Below the pieces are notes generated by a model, which had not been told where the DNA came from, searched no databases, and saw only the letters and a list, made by a program, of their open reading frames with translations. Made by a program: the position numbers and the translations under genes. Of a DNA stretch of 18,170 bases, positions 1 through 7,426 are shown piece after piece (positions within the stretch are counted from its first letter, which is position 1; each line of letters begins with the position of its first letter). Source of the DNA: Rhizobiaceae bacterium (GTDB lineage: Bacteria > Pseudomonadota > Alphaproteobacteria > Rhizobiales > Rhizobiaceae); contig CAJYRE010000390.1 in assembly GCA_913776675.1 (NCBI GenBank), positions 1 through 18,170 of the forward strand, read 5' to 3'.

Positions 1-393
1 CTGACGCTGGGCATGAATGATATTACCTTTGCCGGCACCGGCAACCTCGTGGCACCACAAGAGAAACATGTTCAGCAAATCATTGATTTTGCAACAGAGT
101 GGAACCGCGATGCGCCCTTGCTGATTCATTGCTGGATGGGCGTTTCGCGCTCGCCTGCGGCTGCCATGATTGCCAGCCTTGCGCTTTTTCCAGACGACGA
201 CGACGTGCAACTGGCCATGCGCTTGCGCACAGCATCGCGCTTTGCAACGCCCAATATCAGACTTGTCCAGATTGCCGATGATATTTTGCAAAGAAAGGGG
301 CGCTTTGCCGACGCCGTGAAAAAAATCGGGCGGGGAGAGGATGCAGACGGCAACACACCCTTTGTGCTGCCACTTCCCTCCAGCACGAAATGA
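1..393 (+). CDS. Tyrosine/dual-specificity phosphatase-like protein, 3' part
   Basis: The frame is open from the first base of the window (L-T-L-G before the first ATG at 13), so the gene begins upstream and only its C-terminal part of about 130 residues is seen. Counting from the Met at 13, residues 39-47 read HCWMGVSRS. This fits the cysteine-phosphatase signature HCX5R, with C40 as the candidate nucleophile and R46 as the phosphate-binding Arg. The family hydrolyses phosphotyrosine or related phosphoesters through a cysteinyl-phosphate intermediate. The substrate cannot be told from sequence. No membrane segment is visible in this part. The gene ends in TGA and is followed by a hairpin that can act as a terminator (439-474). 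The ATG at 13 is probably internal, because the open frame runs off the left edge and the phosphatase fold needs more N-terminal sequence than would remain. Confidence 0.8.
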   Translation: MTLGMNDITFAGTGNLVAPQEKHVQQIIDFATEWNRDAPLLIHCWMGVSRSPAAAMIASLALFPDDDDVQLAMRLRTASRFATPNIRLVQIADDILQRKGRFADAVKKIGRGEDADGNTPFVLPLPSSTK

Positions 394-438
394 CACCGCC
401 TTTTTTCAGGCGTTATCGATGCGCTATTTCAAAAATAG

Positions 439-474
439 CGAGAGGCTTTGCTGGATCGTAAACAAAGCCTCTCG
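439..474. terminator. Bidirectional hairpin terminator between phosphatase and EF-hand genes
   Basis: Perfect 12-bp inverted repeat CGAGAGGCTTTG (439-450) / CAAAGCCTCTCG (463-474) with a 12-nt loop. On the plus strand CCTGCTTTTG follows. On the minus strand CTATTTTTG follows, which is the better U-run. It lies between the convergent phosphatase (+) and EF-hand (-) genes, so it can serve both. Two smaller hairpins flank it (422-440 and 481-496). Confidence 0.7.
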
Positions 475-623
475 CCTGCTTTTGCCTCACGGCAAAGGCA
501 ATCATTACGCATCTTTTGAGGTCACATACCGATTATGCAGAAACACCGCATACACTCAATTCACAGATGCGTGTATGGATGACATTATAACCCAGACGTC
601 CAACCAGACACAACATCGGTCTT

Positions 624-1253
624 TTATACGATAAGACTGTCCTTGTTGGTGGTGGTGGCCGCGGTTGAAACACCAGCATGATCATCCTGATTGCCACCGG
701 CCGAACGATAAGCATCAATCACTGAACGCATCTTGTTGAACAGTTCATCCATGCCCATGGTCTCATTGGCGTCGCCTCCAGAGGCTTTTTCCGCATGATG
801 GGCATGGTGCGCATGTTCGCCGTGCGCTCCCTTCATCTTTTCACTGGCCAATTGCTGCTCGGTCAATGAACCCGTCTTATTGGTATCCAGCGCTTCAAAG
901 CGTTTGGTAGCCTGTTCTTCACTCATATGTTTCGGCCGCGCGGCAACAAACTCGGCCTCTGAGACCTTGCCGTCGTGATCCGTATCCATGGCATTGAAGC
1001 GAGAGGCCTCTCTGGAGGCTTCCTGCGTGGAATGATCGCCTTTGGCCAGCACCATGGCCATCATATCTGCCGATAATTGCGATGTCGAACTGCTGGCCGC
1101 ATTATCGGTGCTAACGGTCGGGTCCTGCGTTCTGATGGAAGCGGCCGCCTGTTCTTCGGGAGAAACAATACCATCACCATTGGTATCCAGACTGGAAACG
1201 CTGGCCGTATATTGCGCAAGATTTGCGGCTGTTGTGGAAGAAATAGTCGTCAT
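624..1253 (-). CDS. EF-hand calcium-binding protein
   Basis: 209 residues. The start is put at the ATG at 1253 (MTTISS), not further upstream, because a GGACAGGG ribosome-binding stretch precedes it by about 8 bases and the N-terminal extension has no family character. Three EF-hand loops are visible: D23-E34 (DTNGDGIVSPEE) and D90-E101 (DTDHDGKVSEAE) match the Ca2+-binding pattern. D123-Q134 (DTNKTGSLTEQQ) has Thr and Gln where acidic ligands are expected and is probably weak or dead. Residues 143-156 form a His-rich stretch (HGEHAHHAHHAEK) that could bind a transition metal; that is inference. There is no signal peptide or membrane segment. The protein is likely a cytoplasmic or non-classically exported Ca2+ sensor or buffer; no partner can be named. 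Its 5' side faces the divergent HD-domain gene across 337 bases. Confidence 0.75.
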   Translation of the reverse strand: MTTISSTTAANLAQYTASVSSLDTNGDGIVSPEEQAAASIRTQDPTVSTDNAASSSTSQLSADMMAMVLAKGDHSTQEASREASRFNAMDTDHDGKVSEAEFVAARPKHMSEEQATKRFEALDTNKTGSLTEQQLASEKMKGAHGEHAHHAHHAEKASGGDANETMGMDELFNKMRSVIDAYRSAGGNQDDHAGVSTAATTTNKDSLIV

Positions 1254-1590
1254 GGGAAAACCCTGTCCAGGTTGTTGGTTGCCGACACCGAAAACGCAAG
1301 ACAGGTCGATGTGCGCCGACAACTATGCTGATTTGCTCAAACAGGTCAAAACGATTTGTTATAGGCAATAACTTCTATGGTTTTTCGCCTGATTTCACGC
1401 ACTTGTTATTCGCCCGATGTTTCGCGTGAAGTCAGGACAGATATTTTCTCGATTCTGTTCTACACAAAGGTGGCTGCTGCCTTTCGCTTCAATACAGTAT
1501 GCTGGCGATATACCCGAATCGAATCCCATTGCCTTCTCATCGCCGCACCGTGAAGGCCATGCCAAAAGCCAACCATTCTCAGGAGCCATC
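1254..1590. other. Divergent intergenic region, EF-hand (-) / HD gene (+)
   Basis: 337 bases without a convincing gene; the frame upstream of the HD gene is open but shows no conserved sequence. It should hold promoters for both divergent genes, though I see no strong -35/-10 pair. The main structure is an imperfect inverted repeat, CCTGATTTCACGC (1388-1400) and GCGTGAAGTCAGG (1434-1446). It has 13-base arms with one mismatch and a 33-base spacer. Confidence 0.5.
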
Positions 1591-2232
1591 ATGCCATCAG
1601 CCGCCTTTGCCCCGCATCAAAAGCTTGCGGAATGGCTTTTGCCCCATGCGACATCCGGCGATGATGGCTCGCATGATGTCGCGCATCTTCTTCGTGTGTT
1701 TAAAAATGCCATGCGCATCCATGCGGTTGAAGGCGGCGACATCGCGTGCCTTGTGGCGGCTGTGCTGCTGCATGATTGTGTGGCCGTTGAGAAGAATTCA
1801 CCCTTACGCCATCAGGCATCACAGCTTGCCGCCACCAAAGCCGAGACAATTCTCTCCGAAGCCGGATGGCAGAAGGAACTGATCGAGCGCGTGTCGCATG
1901 CCATTCTCACCCACAGCTATTCCGCCAATCTTGCACCGGAAACGATAGAGGCCAAAATTCTTCAGGATGCAGATCGGCTGGACGCCATTGGCATGGTGGG
2001 GGCAGCCCGCTGCTTTTACATTGCCGGACGTATGGGGTCTTCCCTCTACGACCCAGCCGATCCCAAAGGACAGCAGCGCCCGCTGGATGACAAACGCTTT
2101 GCGATTGATCACTTCGAAACCAAACTGTTCAAACTGGCGGATGGATTTCAAACACCAACCGGACAGGCCCTGGCGCGTGAGCGGCATCAACGCCTACAGC
2201 AATTTCTTGACCAATTCCTTGATGAAATCTGA
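1591..2232 (+). CDS. HD-domain metal-dependent phosphohydrolase (YedJ-like)
   Basis: 213 residues from the ATG at 1591, chosen because AGGAG at 1581-1585 sits 5 bases upstream. The same frame is open to 1417, but that extension looks like untranslated sequence. HD-superfamily residues appear in order: H28 in SHDVAH, H61-D62 in VLLHDC, a His in ILTHSYS, and the later Asp of KILQDADRLDAIG. This pattern binds one or two divalent metals and hydrolyses phosphate esters, often of nucleotides; the natural substrate is unknown. The protein should be soluble and cytoplasmic. The stop codon TGA overlaps the ribosome-binding site of the MOSC gene 9 bases downstream, so the two are probably translated from one mRNA. 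Confidence 0.85.
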   Translation: MPSAAFAPHQKLAEWLLPHATSGDDGSHDVAHLLRVFKNAMRIHAVEGGDIACLVAAVLLHDCVAVEKNSPLRHQASQLAATKAETILSEAGWQKELIERVSHAILTHSYSANLAPETIEAKILQDADRLDAIGMVGAARCFYIAGRMGSSLYDPADPKGQQRPLDDKRFAIDHFETKLFKLADGFQTPTGQALARERHQRLQQFLDQFLDEI

Positions 2233-2241
2233 GGAAAAATC

Positions 2242-3114
2242 ATGCGCGTTTCAGACCTTGCCATTTACCCTCTCAAAAGCGGTCGCGGCATCCATCTTTC
2301 GCAAAGCCGGGTGCTTCGGCATGGGCTGGAACAGGATCGCAGGATGATGCTGATCTCACCATCGGGCGCTTTTGTGACTCAGCGGGAACTGCCTGCTCTG
2401 GCGCGCATTTCGGCCCGTTGCGATAGCGTCTCCTGTTCTCTGGAATGTGATGATGGCCGCAGCCTGCATATATCCCTGAACCATTTCCATCATCGCAAAA
2501 GCGTGACCATCTGGGAATCAACCGTCGATGTCGCCATCGCACCTGAAGAGGCCAATCAAGCCCTCAGCGCATGGCTCGGTCAACCCATTGAACTTTGCCT
2601 GTTTGATGAAAGGGCATCTCGTACGGCCAGTGAAAATTGGGCGGCTCCTGGCACCCCGGTGACGTTTTCCGATGGTTATCCTGTGTTGATCACCACCACG
2701 GCATCGCTTGCGGCCTTGAATGCGGATATGGCCGCTCACGGTGAAGGCGCCGTGGGCATGGAACGGTTTCGCCCCAACCTGGTGATTGATTGCGATCAGC
2801 CATGGGCCGAAGATCAGTGGGCCAGCCTCTCGATTGGCGGGATTGCCTTTGATCTCGTCAAGCCTTGCAGCCGCTGCATCATCACCAGTCAGGACCAACA
2901 AACCGGCTCCCGAAATGGACCCTCCCCCATTGCCGCCATGGGGCGCTTGCGCATGTCGGCAGATCAGCGTGTGCGCGGTGTTTTATTTGGTTGGAATGCC
3001 GTGCCCCGCCATGAAGGAAGAGTGAGCCTTGGCGACAGTATCGAGATTGTCGAAATCCGCCCGGCAGGCATTCCTCTCAAAAAGCGTGGTGTAACGCATC
3101 AAGAGAACCCGTAA
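2242..3114 (+). CDS. MOSC-domain protein (YcbX-like)
   Basis: 290 residues. GAGGAA, overlapping the stop of the HD gene, provides the ribosome-binding site. The N-terminal half (about 1-115; IYPLKSGRGIHL and HGLEQDRRMMLI near the start) has the character of a MOSC N-terminal beta-barrel domain. The C-terminal half contains a MOSC domain with the conserved PCSRC motif (C209 and C212). MOSC proteins bind the molybdenum cofactor or carry sulfur; members of this type reduce N-hydroxylated compounds together with redox partners. No ferredoxin domain is fused here, so it would need a separate electron donor. The shared operon with the HD hydrolase suggests, but does not prove, a joint role. A hairpin terminator follows at 3129-3168. 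Confidence 0.85.
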   Translation: MRVSDLAIYPLKSGRGIHLSQSRVLRHGLEQDRRMMLISPSGAFVTQRELPALARISARCDSVSCSLECDDGRSLHISLNHFHHRKSVTIWESTVDVAIAPEEANQALSAWLGQPIELCLFDERASRTASENWAAPGTPVTFSDGYPVLITTTASLAALNADMAAHGEGAVGMERFRPNLVIDCDQPWAEDQWASLSIGGIAFDLVKPCSRCIITSQDQQTGSRNGPSPIAAMGRLRMSADQRVRGVLFGWNAVPRHEGRVSLGDSIEIVEIRPAGIPLKKRGVTHQENP

Positions 3115-3128
3115 AAACGCAGGGATTA

Positions 3129-3168
3129 CCGCAATGCAAAACGAACCTTAAGAAAGGTGGCATTGCGG
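3129..3168 (+). terminator. Terminator of the HD-MOSC operon
   Basis: Perfect 9-bp arms CCGCAATGC (3129-3137) and GCATTGCGG (3160-3168). The loop itself can fold through ACCTT/AAGGT. ATTCATTTT follows on the plus strand. It starts 15 bases after the MOSC stop codon. Confidence 0.7.
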
Positions 3169-3522
3169 ATTCATTTTGCCACGAAACATTCACAATTGTT
3201 CCCTCACAAAAATTTATTTTATTTTTTCGCTTCAGCCATTGACGAAAGAACGGCTGAATCCTATTTTCAGCTTCATCGGACGAACCGATTGGTATTCAAC
3301 CCAGAGCCTGATCTCAAGACAGGTTCCAATGCAAGGAGGGTAAGCCTATGCGACGACTGACGCACACAGCGAAAAACTCCTGGCATCTATGCCCGCTCAG
3401 CACCAACCAAGTCAAAACGATTGGTTTCGACAACTGTCGAATGTGATTGCCCTTAAAGCGTAAAAACTCATCACCTTCGAATTCTATGTTGGCCCGCGTA
3501 TGCACGACGGGGGGGAAGTATT
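3169..3522. other. Intergenic region upstream of the small hypothetical gene
   Basis: About 350 bases with no gene I can support. It is AT-rich at 3205-3228 (A/T runs). It contains a 7-bp inverted repeat TTCAGCC (3231-3237) / GGCTGAA (3252-3258) and the 16-base palindrome TTCGACAACTGTCGAA (3426-3441; 7-bp arms, 2-base centre), about 80 bases before the start of the next gene. The palindrome could be an operator. A short ORF at 3157-3360 has no conserved features. Confidence 0.5.
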
Positions 3523-3771
3523 ATGGAAAAGCAAGTTATTGAATATGCAGGTGTACCTGTTGGAATCAGCGTGCCCGAAGGCAATCAGGTGAAGTTCATT
3601 GCCGTGAAATTTCCAGTGATTGATCTGGATGGCGGCATTTACAACAGCGTTGCCGAACTTCAGCGTGCCATTCGCACACACATGAAAAACAGTCAGAGCG
3701 AAGTCTACACAGGCAACAGCGAGCGTTCCTGGTCACCATCCAGCTCACGCAACGCCTTTAGCGCCGCCTGA
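3523..3771 (+). CDS. Small hypothetical protein, 3' end overlapping recO
   Basis: 82 residues, with a G-rich ribosome-binding stretch (seven G then AAG, from 3509) about 6 bases before the ATG. I do not recognise a named family. The first 60 residues or so ([34 protein letters not shown]) look like a real, compact alpha/beta protein of the kind seen as a short hypothetical gene next to recO in rhizobia. The last 22 residues or so are Ser/Asn-rich and lie antisense to the 3' end of recO (3705 onward), so this tail may be a recent extension by loss of an earlier stop. No signal peptide or membrane segment. Function unknown. Confidence 0.6.
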   Translation: MEKQVIEYAGVPVGISVPEGNQVKFIAVKFPVIDLDGGIYNSVAELQRAIRTHMKNSQSEVYTGNSERSWSPSSSRNAFSAA

Positions 3772-4472
3772 CAAAAGCCATCACGCGCGGCAGCAACAAC
3801 AATGCCGCGCGGCTCATAGACATGTCTTTCCAGAAAATATCCTGTCAATCGAAAAGCTTCCATCAGGGAATGCGTGTCGGCTCCCTGATTTTGACCAATC
3901 TTAAGAAAAGATGGCAAAATCAGCATCTTGTCAGCATAAGGCAAGCCTGCTTCCCGGCAGACGGCACGTCCGCTTTTGGGAGAAACAAAGGCAAGATCAT
4001 TTTCTGCTCCCGTTGCGACACAACGGGACAGGTCAAGCCCGAAGCCCAAATGATTCAGCACCGCCAGCTCAAAACGAACGAACAATTCACCCGCAGACCT
4101 TGGCTCATGCAAATGATCCAGAATAACATCCATTGCCTCGAACAAAGGCAGATGCGGCTACCGCTCGGGCAGCAAGCGTAACAGCGATGCAAGCGCCTGC
4201 ACGCCGTAGACCGATGTGGCCGTTTCCATCAACTGCCCTGCCCGAAGGCGTACAGGCTCCACGCGAAAATCACCAAGATGTTCTTCCAGCCGCGCGCGCC
4301 AGGTGACTTCCACAACATTTCCGGGCTGCAAAACCGGCTGCATGGCACGGGAACGACCACTGCGCACCAGCCCGAAATGCCGACCGCGATCACGGGTCAT
4401 CACTTCGGCCACAACACTGGTTTCTCCGTGCCGCCGTACACCCAAAACAATTGCGTGATCCGTCCATTCCAT
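3705..4472 (-). pseudogene. recO: recO, DNA repair protein RecO, interrupted by an in-frame TAG
   Basis: RecO mediates loading of RecA with RecF/RecR at gaps and anneals single strands. The N-terminal part (start ATG 4472, [19 protein letters not shown]) is a typical RecO OB-fold domain. It reads 104 residues to LLRLLPER and then meets TAG at 4158-4160. In the same frame, with no gap, the next codons read [15 protein letters not shown] and continue through the helical C-terminal domain ([45 protein letters not shown]) to a TAG stop at 3705. The combined length, about 254 residues, equals the usual rhizobial RecO. The lesion is therefore one nonsense codon, where I expect Glu or Asp in relatives; GAG to TAG would need one change. 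Both halves still look well conserved. It is either a recent pseudogene, a base-call error, or read-through. No clear ribosome-binding site exists for restart after the stop. The start has only a weak Shine-Dalgarno. Confidence 0.85.
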
Positions 4473-4477
4473 AGGGC

Positions 4478-4491
4478 GCTGTTATAACAGC
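4478..4491. promoter_or_regulatory. 14-bp perfect palindrome in the recO upstream region
   Basis: GCTGTTATAACAGC is fully self-complementary. It begins 6 bases upstream of the recO start codon and contains TATAAC, which could be a -10 element on the minus strand. It may be an operator. With so short a 5' leader it could also just be a promoter with chance symmetry. No matching -35 is obvious. Confidence 0.35.
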
Positions 4492-4597
4492 AGAGTGTTA
4501 TGACCGATAGAAAAATAACGGAATTGAGTGACTCTCTTGAAAAAGAATCAGGTTAAGACATCAACCTATCATTGATAATGCATTGGAAACGCCTGAC

Positions 4598-5698
4598 ATG
4601 GCATCGCCCACACCGCCCGCTGATGATCAGCAGCAGACTCCAACCGTTCTGACAGCCCTGCCAACGCCTTTGAAATGGACTTTGCTCATCACGCTGTCCT
4701 GCGTTCTGGTTGTGATTCTAGAATATGTGCGGTTGCCCGCAGCCCTGCTGCTGGGCCCGATGATTGCTGCCTTGCTGTTTGCCACCAATGGCGCTCAGCT
4801 CTCCCTGCCCAGACTGCCTTATGTCGCGGCACAAGCCTTGATTGGCTGCGTCATTGCCGATTCTTTGAACAAACAGATCATGATACGATTTTTGCAGGAA
4901 TGGCCTTTGTTCATGGGCGCTGTTCTCTCTATCGTGGCTGTGAGTTCGCTGCTGGGTTATGTAATGGCCAAGCGCCAGATTTTCCCAGGCACAACCGCGG
5001 TGTGGGGCACCTCCGCTGGCGGCGCGTCTGCGATGATTCTTCTGGCAGAAGCCCATGGAGCCGATGTCCGCCTCGTGGCGTTCATGCAATATTTTCGGGT
5101 GGTGTGCGTGGCATCCGCCGCAGCCGGCGTTGCAGCGTTCATGTTCAATATCAGTGGGGGACCCCAACCTCCCCTCGACTTTTTCCCACCCTTTGCGTGG
5201 AAAGCCCTGCTCGAAACCCTGATCCTCACGGGGATCACATCCTACATTGGCAAGCTGTCGAAAATCCCGGCCGGGACCATGCTGGTGCCCATGTTGAGTC
5301 TGGCGGTTCTTCATGCGTTTGATCTGATTGAAATCACTTTGCCGCTCTGGCTGCTGGCCCTCGCCTATGCCATGATTGGCTGGCGCATTGGTCTGGCCTT
5401 TACCCGCCGTTTGCTGCGCCATGTGGCCAAAGCAGCACCGCAGGTGGCTCTCTCCATTGTCATTCTGATTGTGTTTGGCGGCTGCCTTGCGTTTTTGCTC
5501 ACCACATTTATGGAGGTTGACCCTCTCACAGCCTATCTGGCAACCAGCCCCGGCGGATTGGATTCTGTGGCCATTATCGCCTCCACAACCCATGTGGACA
5601 TGCCCTTTGTCATGGCCTTGCAAACGGTGCGTTTCGTGGTGATCCTCGCCCTCGGCCCATCGATTTCACGCTTCGTTGCCAACCGAATCAGAGCTTGA
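4598..5698 (+). CDS. AbrB-family integral membrane protein (duplicated AbrB domain)
   Basis: 366 residues from the ATG at 4598; a TTG at 4583 in frame is an alternative, and GGAA at 4585-4588 is the only weak ribosome-binding stretch. The protein is very hydrophobic, with about ten membrane segments, and shows an internal duplication. RLPAALLLGPMIAALL in the first half matches KIPAGTMLVPMLSLAVL in the second. WGTSAGGASAMILLAEAHGADV matches ATSPGGLDSVAIIASTTHVDM. This is the architecture of the AbrB-duplication membrane family, named after E. coli AbrB, whose deletion affects aidB expression; despite database names it is not a DNA-binding protein. A transport or export role is inferred. It sits between recO and era, which are usually adjacent in relatives, and is transcribed opposite to both. 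A hairpin follows its stop. Confidence 0.8.
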   Translation: MASPTPPADDQQQTPTVLTALPTPLKWTLLITLSCVLVVILEYVRLPAALLLGPMIAALLFATNGAQLSLPRLPYVAAQALIGCVIADSLNKQIMIRFLQEWPLFMGAVLSIVAVSSLLGYVMAKRQIFPGTTAVWGTSAGGASAMILLAEAHGADVRLVAFMQYFRVVCVASAAAGVAAFMFNISGGPQPPLDFFPPFAWKALLETLILTGITSYIGKLSKIPAGTMLVPMLSLAVLHAFDLIEITLPLWLLALAYAMIGWRIGLAFTRRLLRHVAKAAPQVALSIVILIVFGGCLAFLLTTFMEVDPLTAYLATSPGGLDSVAIIASTTHVDMPFVMALQTVRFVVILALGPSISRFVANRIRA

Positions 5699-5705
5699 AA
5701 CAACA

Positions 5706-5734
5706 ACGCCACCTGCTTTCAAAACAGGTGGCGT
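5706..5734 (-). terminator. Hairpin terminator, era operon end (possibly bidirectional)
   Basis: Perfect 10-bp arms ACGCCACCTG (5706-5715) and CAGGTGGCGT (5725-5734) with a 9-base loop. On the minus strand TGTTGTTTC follows, making it a terminator for the lepB-rnc-era unit. On the plus strand no T-run follows, so any use for the convergent AbrB gene would be weak. Confidence 0.65.
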
Positions 5735-5748
5735 CAACCGCAAAACCT

Positions 5749-6696
5749 TTAATCGCGGGGGAATTCCAGCCCCATTTCCCGGAAACGCTCTGGATCATTG
5801 CCCCAGTTTTCACGCACTTTGACAAACAGAAACAGATGCACAGGCTGCTCGAGAATTTCAGACAGCTCCTTGCGGGAACTGGTCGAGATGGACTTGATGG
5901 CATCGCCATTCTTGCCCAGCACGATTTTTTTCTGGCTGTCGCGCTCGACATAGATCACCTGTTCAATCCGAACAGAGCCATCCTTGCGCTCTTCCCACTT
6001 TTCCGTCTCGACGTGCGAGGAATAGGGAAGCTCCTGATGCAAACGCAAAAACAGCTTCTCACGGGTGATTTCCGCCGCCAGTTGGCGCATCGGCAAATCC
6101 GAAATCTGATCTTCGGGATAGTACCACGGACCTTCCGGCAGGGTTGTGGACAGATAATCCATCACATCATCACAACCAGAGCCGTTGGTGGCCGAAATCA
6201 TGAATGTGCGTTCGAACTTGACGGCTTCATTCGCAGCCGACGCCAGCTTCAGCAGATCTTCGTGACGAACCTGATCAATCTTGTTCAGCACCAGAATCTT
6301 GGGCTGATGCACATCCTTCAGCGCTTCCAAAATCGCCTCAGCGTCGCCCCGCAGACCGCGTTCACTGTCAATCAGCAGAAGAATCAGGTCCGCGTCCTTG
6401 GCACCACCCCAGGCGGATGTCACCATGGCGCGGTCCAGCTTGCGGCGTGGCTTGAAAATACCAGGCGTATCCATGAACACAATCTGGGCGCGGTTGTGAA
6501 TGGCAATACCGCGCATGACAGCCCGCGTGGTTTGCACCTTATGGCTCACGATGGAAACCTTGGCACCAACAAAGCGATTCACCAGCGTGGACTTGCCAGC
6601 ATTGGTCGGCCCGATCAGCGCCACAAACCCCGAATGGGTGGGCTGCGCATCGGTTGGGCCTGCATCGTCGGCGGGTTGGTTTTCAAGTTCAGTCAT
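5749..6696 (-). CDS. era: GTPase Era
   Basis: 315 residues. Era binds the 3' end of 16S rRNA and is needed for 30S assembly. The GTPase motifs are clear: G1 GPTNAGKS at 29-36, G3 DTPG at 76-79, G4 NKID at 138-141 and an SAT G5 region. The C-terminal KH RNA-binding domain carries its GxxG loop (GKNGDAIKSI). The start is placed at the ATG at 6696 (MTELENQ): it lies 10 bases after the rnc stop codon, and the longer frame to 6831 overlaps rnc and shows no family match. The N-terminus carries about 20 acidic, low-complexity residues before the G domain, as in other alphaproteobacteria. Only a weak GGAT precedes the start, so translation is probably coupled to rnc. Confidence 0.95.
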   Translation of the reverse strand: MTELENQPADDAGPTDAQPTHSGFVALIGPTNAGKSTLVNRFVGAKVSIVSHKVQTTRAVMRGIAIHNRAQIVFMDTPGIFKPRRKLDRAMVTSAWGGAKDADLILLLIDSERGLRGDAEAILEALKDVHQPKILVLNKIDQVRHEDLLKLASAANEAVKFERTFMISATNGSGCDDVMDYLSTTLPEGPWYYPEDQISDLPMRQLAAEITREKLFLRLHQELPYSSHVETEKWEERKDGSVRIEQVIYVERDSQKKIVLGKNGDAIKSISTSSRKELSEILEQPVHLFLFVKVRENWGNDPERFREMGLEFPRD

Positions 6697-6706
6697 TTTT
6701 ATCCAA

Positions 6707-7426
6707 TCAATCTGAGGTGCCGGATCGAACCCAGACACCTTCGCGTTCCAGCAGTCGGGTGGCCGCCATCTGTTCAGCAGCCCGCTTAGAGCGCTCCACA
6801 CCCGTTTCAGGCGCAAGATTGCCCACTTCAACGGTCACTGTAAAGCGCGGATCATGGTCCGGCCCCGACCGATCCGCAATGCGGTAAACCGGGGTTTGCG
6901 CAAATTTGGCATGCGCCCATTCCTGCAATTCTGTTTTGGCGTCGCGGCGGCCTGCATCTTCGCCAGCGGCACGGTCTGACCAGAATTTTAACACAAAACG
7001 GCGCGCCGCTTCCAGCCCGGCATCGAGGTAGATGGCCGCAATCAGGCTTTCCACCACATCGGCACGCACATTCAGCATGTTCTTGCCGGTCAGTTTTTTG
7101 ACATCCGCACCTGTGCGGATATAGCGGTGCAGCTCAATCTGGTCGGCGACCGCCGCACATGTCTCTGCACTGACCAACTGATTCAGACGAACGGACAGCT
7201 CACCCTCCGTTGCGGCCCGAAACTCCTTGAACAGATGTTCGGCCATGCACAAGCCCAGAACCCGGTCGCCCAGAAATTCAAGCCGTTCATAATCGCCGCC
7301 TTTGGCATGACGGGCGCTGGAATGGGTCAAAGCCCGATCCAGCCGCTCTTTTTCAACAAAGCTGTAACCGATTGCGGCCTCGACCTTTTCACGCTCGTCT
7401 GCGCTCAGCGCTTTTGGCACCTTCAT
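6707..7426 (-). CDS. rnc: Ribonuclease III
   Basis: 239 residues. RNase III cleaves double-stranded RNA and processes rRNA precursors. The signature ERLEFLGDRVLGL lies at 47-59 with the metal/catalytic acidic residues E47, E50 and D54; the second acidic cluster is in ADVVESLIAAIYLDAG. A double-stranded RNA-binding domain follows at about 160-230 (AKTELQEWAH ... GVERSKRAAEQMAA). The start at 7426 (MKVPKALS) is favoured because its ATG overlaps the lepB stop as ATGA (7423-7426), the classic arrangement for translational coupling. The frame is open a further 15 codons into lepB. It is the middle gene of lepB-rnc-era. Confidence 0.95.
   Translation of the reverse strand: MKVPKALSADEREKVEAAIGYSFVEKERLDRALTHSSARHAKGGDYERLEFLGDRVLGLCMAEHLFKEFRAATEGELSVRLNQLVSAETCAAVADQIELHRYIRTGADVKKLTGKNMLNVRADVVESLIAAIYLDAGLEAARRFVLKFWSDRAAGEDAGRRDAKTELQEWAHAKFAQTPVYRIADRSGPDHDPRFTVTVEVGNLAPETGVERSKRAAEQMAATRLLEREGVWVRSGTSD

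Noticed and set aside
341..634. 97-codon plus-strand ORF overlapping the phosphatase end
   Set aside because: It overlaps a well-supported gene and a terminator, and shows no family features.
3157..3360. 67-codon plus-strand ORF after the MOSC gene
   Set aside because: It begins inside the terminator hairpin, has no ribosome-binding site and no conserved sequence.
4158..4160. Idea that TAG is a sense codon in this organism
   Set aside because: TAG ends the NYN gene just before a terminator hairpin and also ends recO itself; the remaining genes use TGA or TAA in the ordinary way.
4718..5623. 301-codon minus-strand ORF opposite the AbrB-type gene
   Set aside because: It is rich in His, Gln and Gly with no domain, and is the antisense shadow of a clear membrane protein.
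5695..6789. 364-codon plus-strand ORF opposite era
   Set aside because: Antisense of era, whose GTPase and KH motifs are unambiguous; no ribosome-binding site or family signal.
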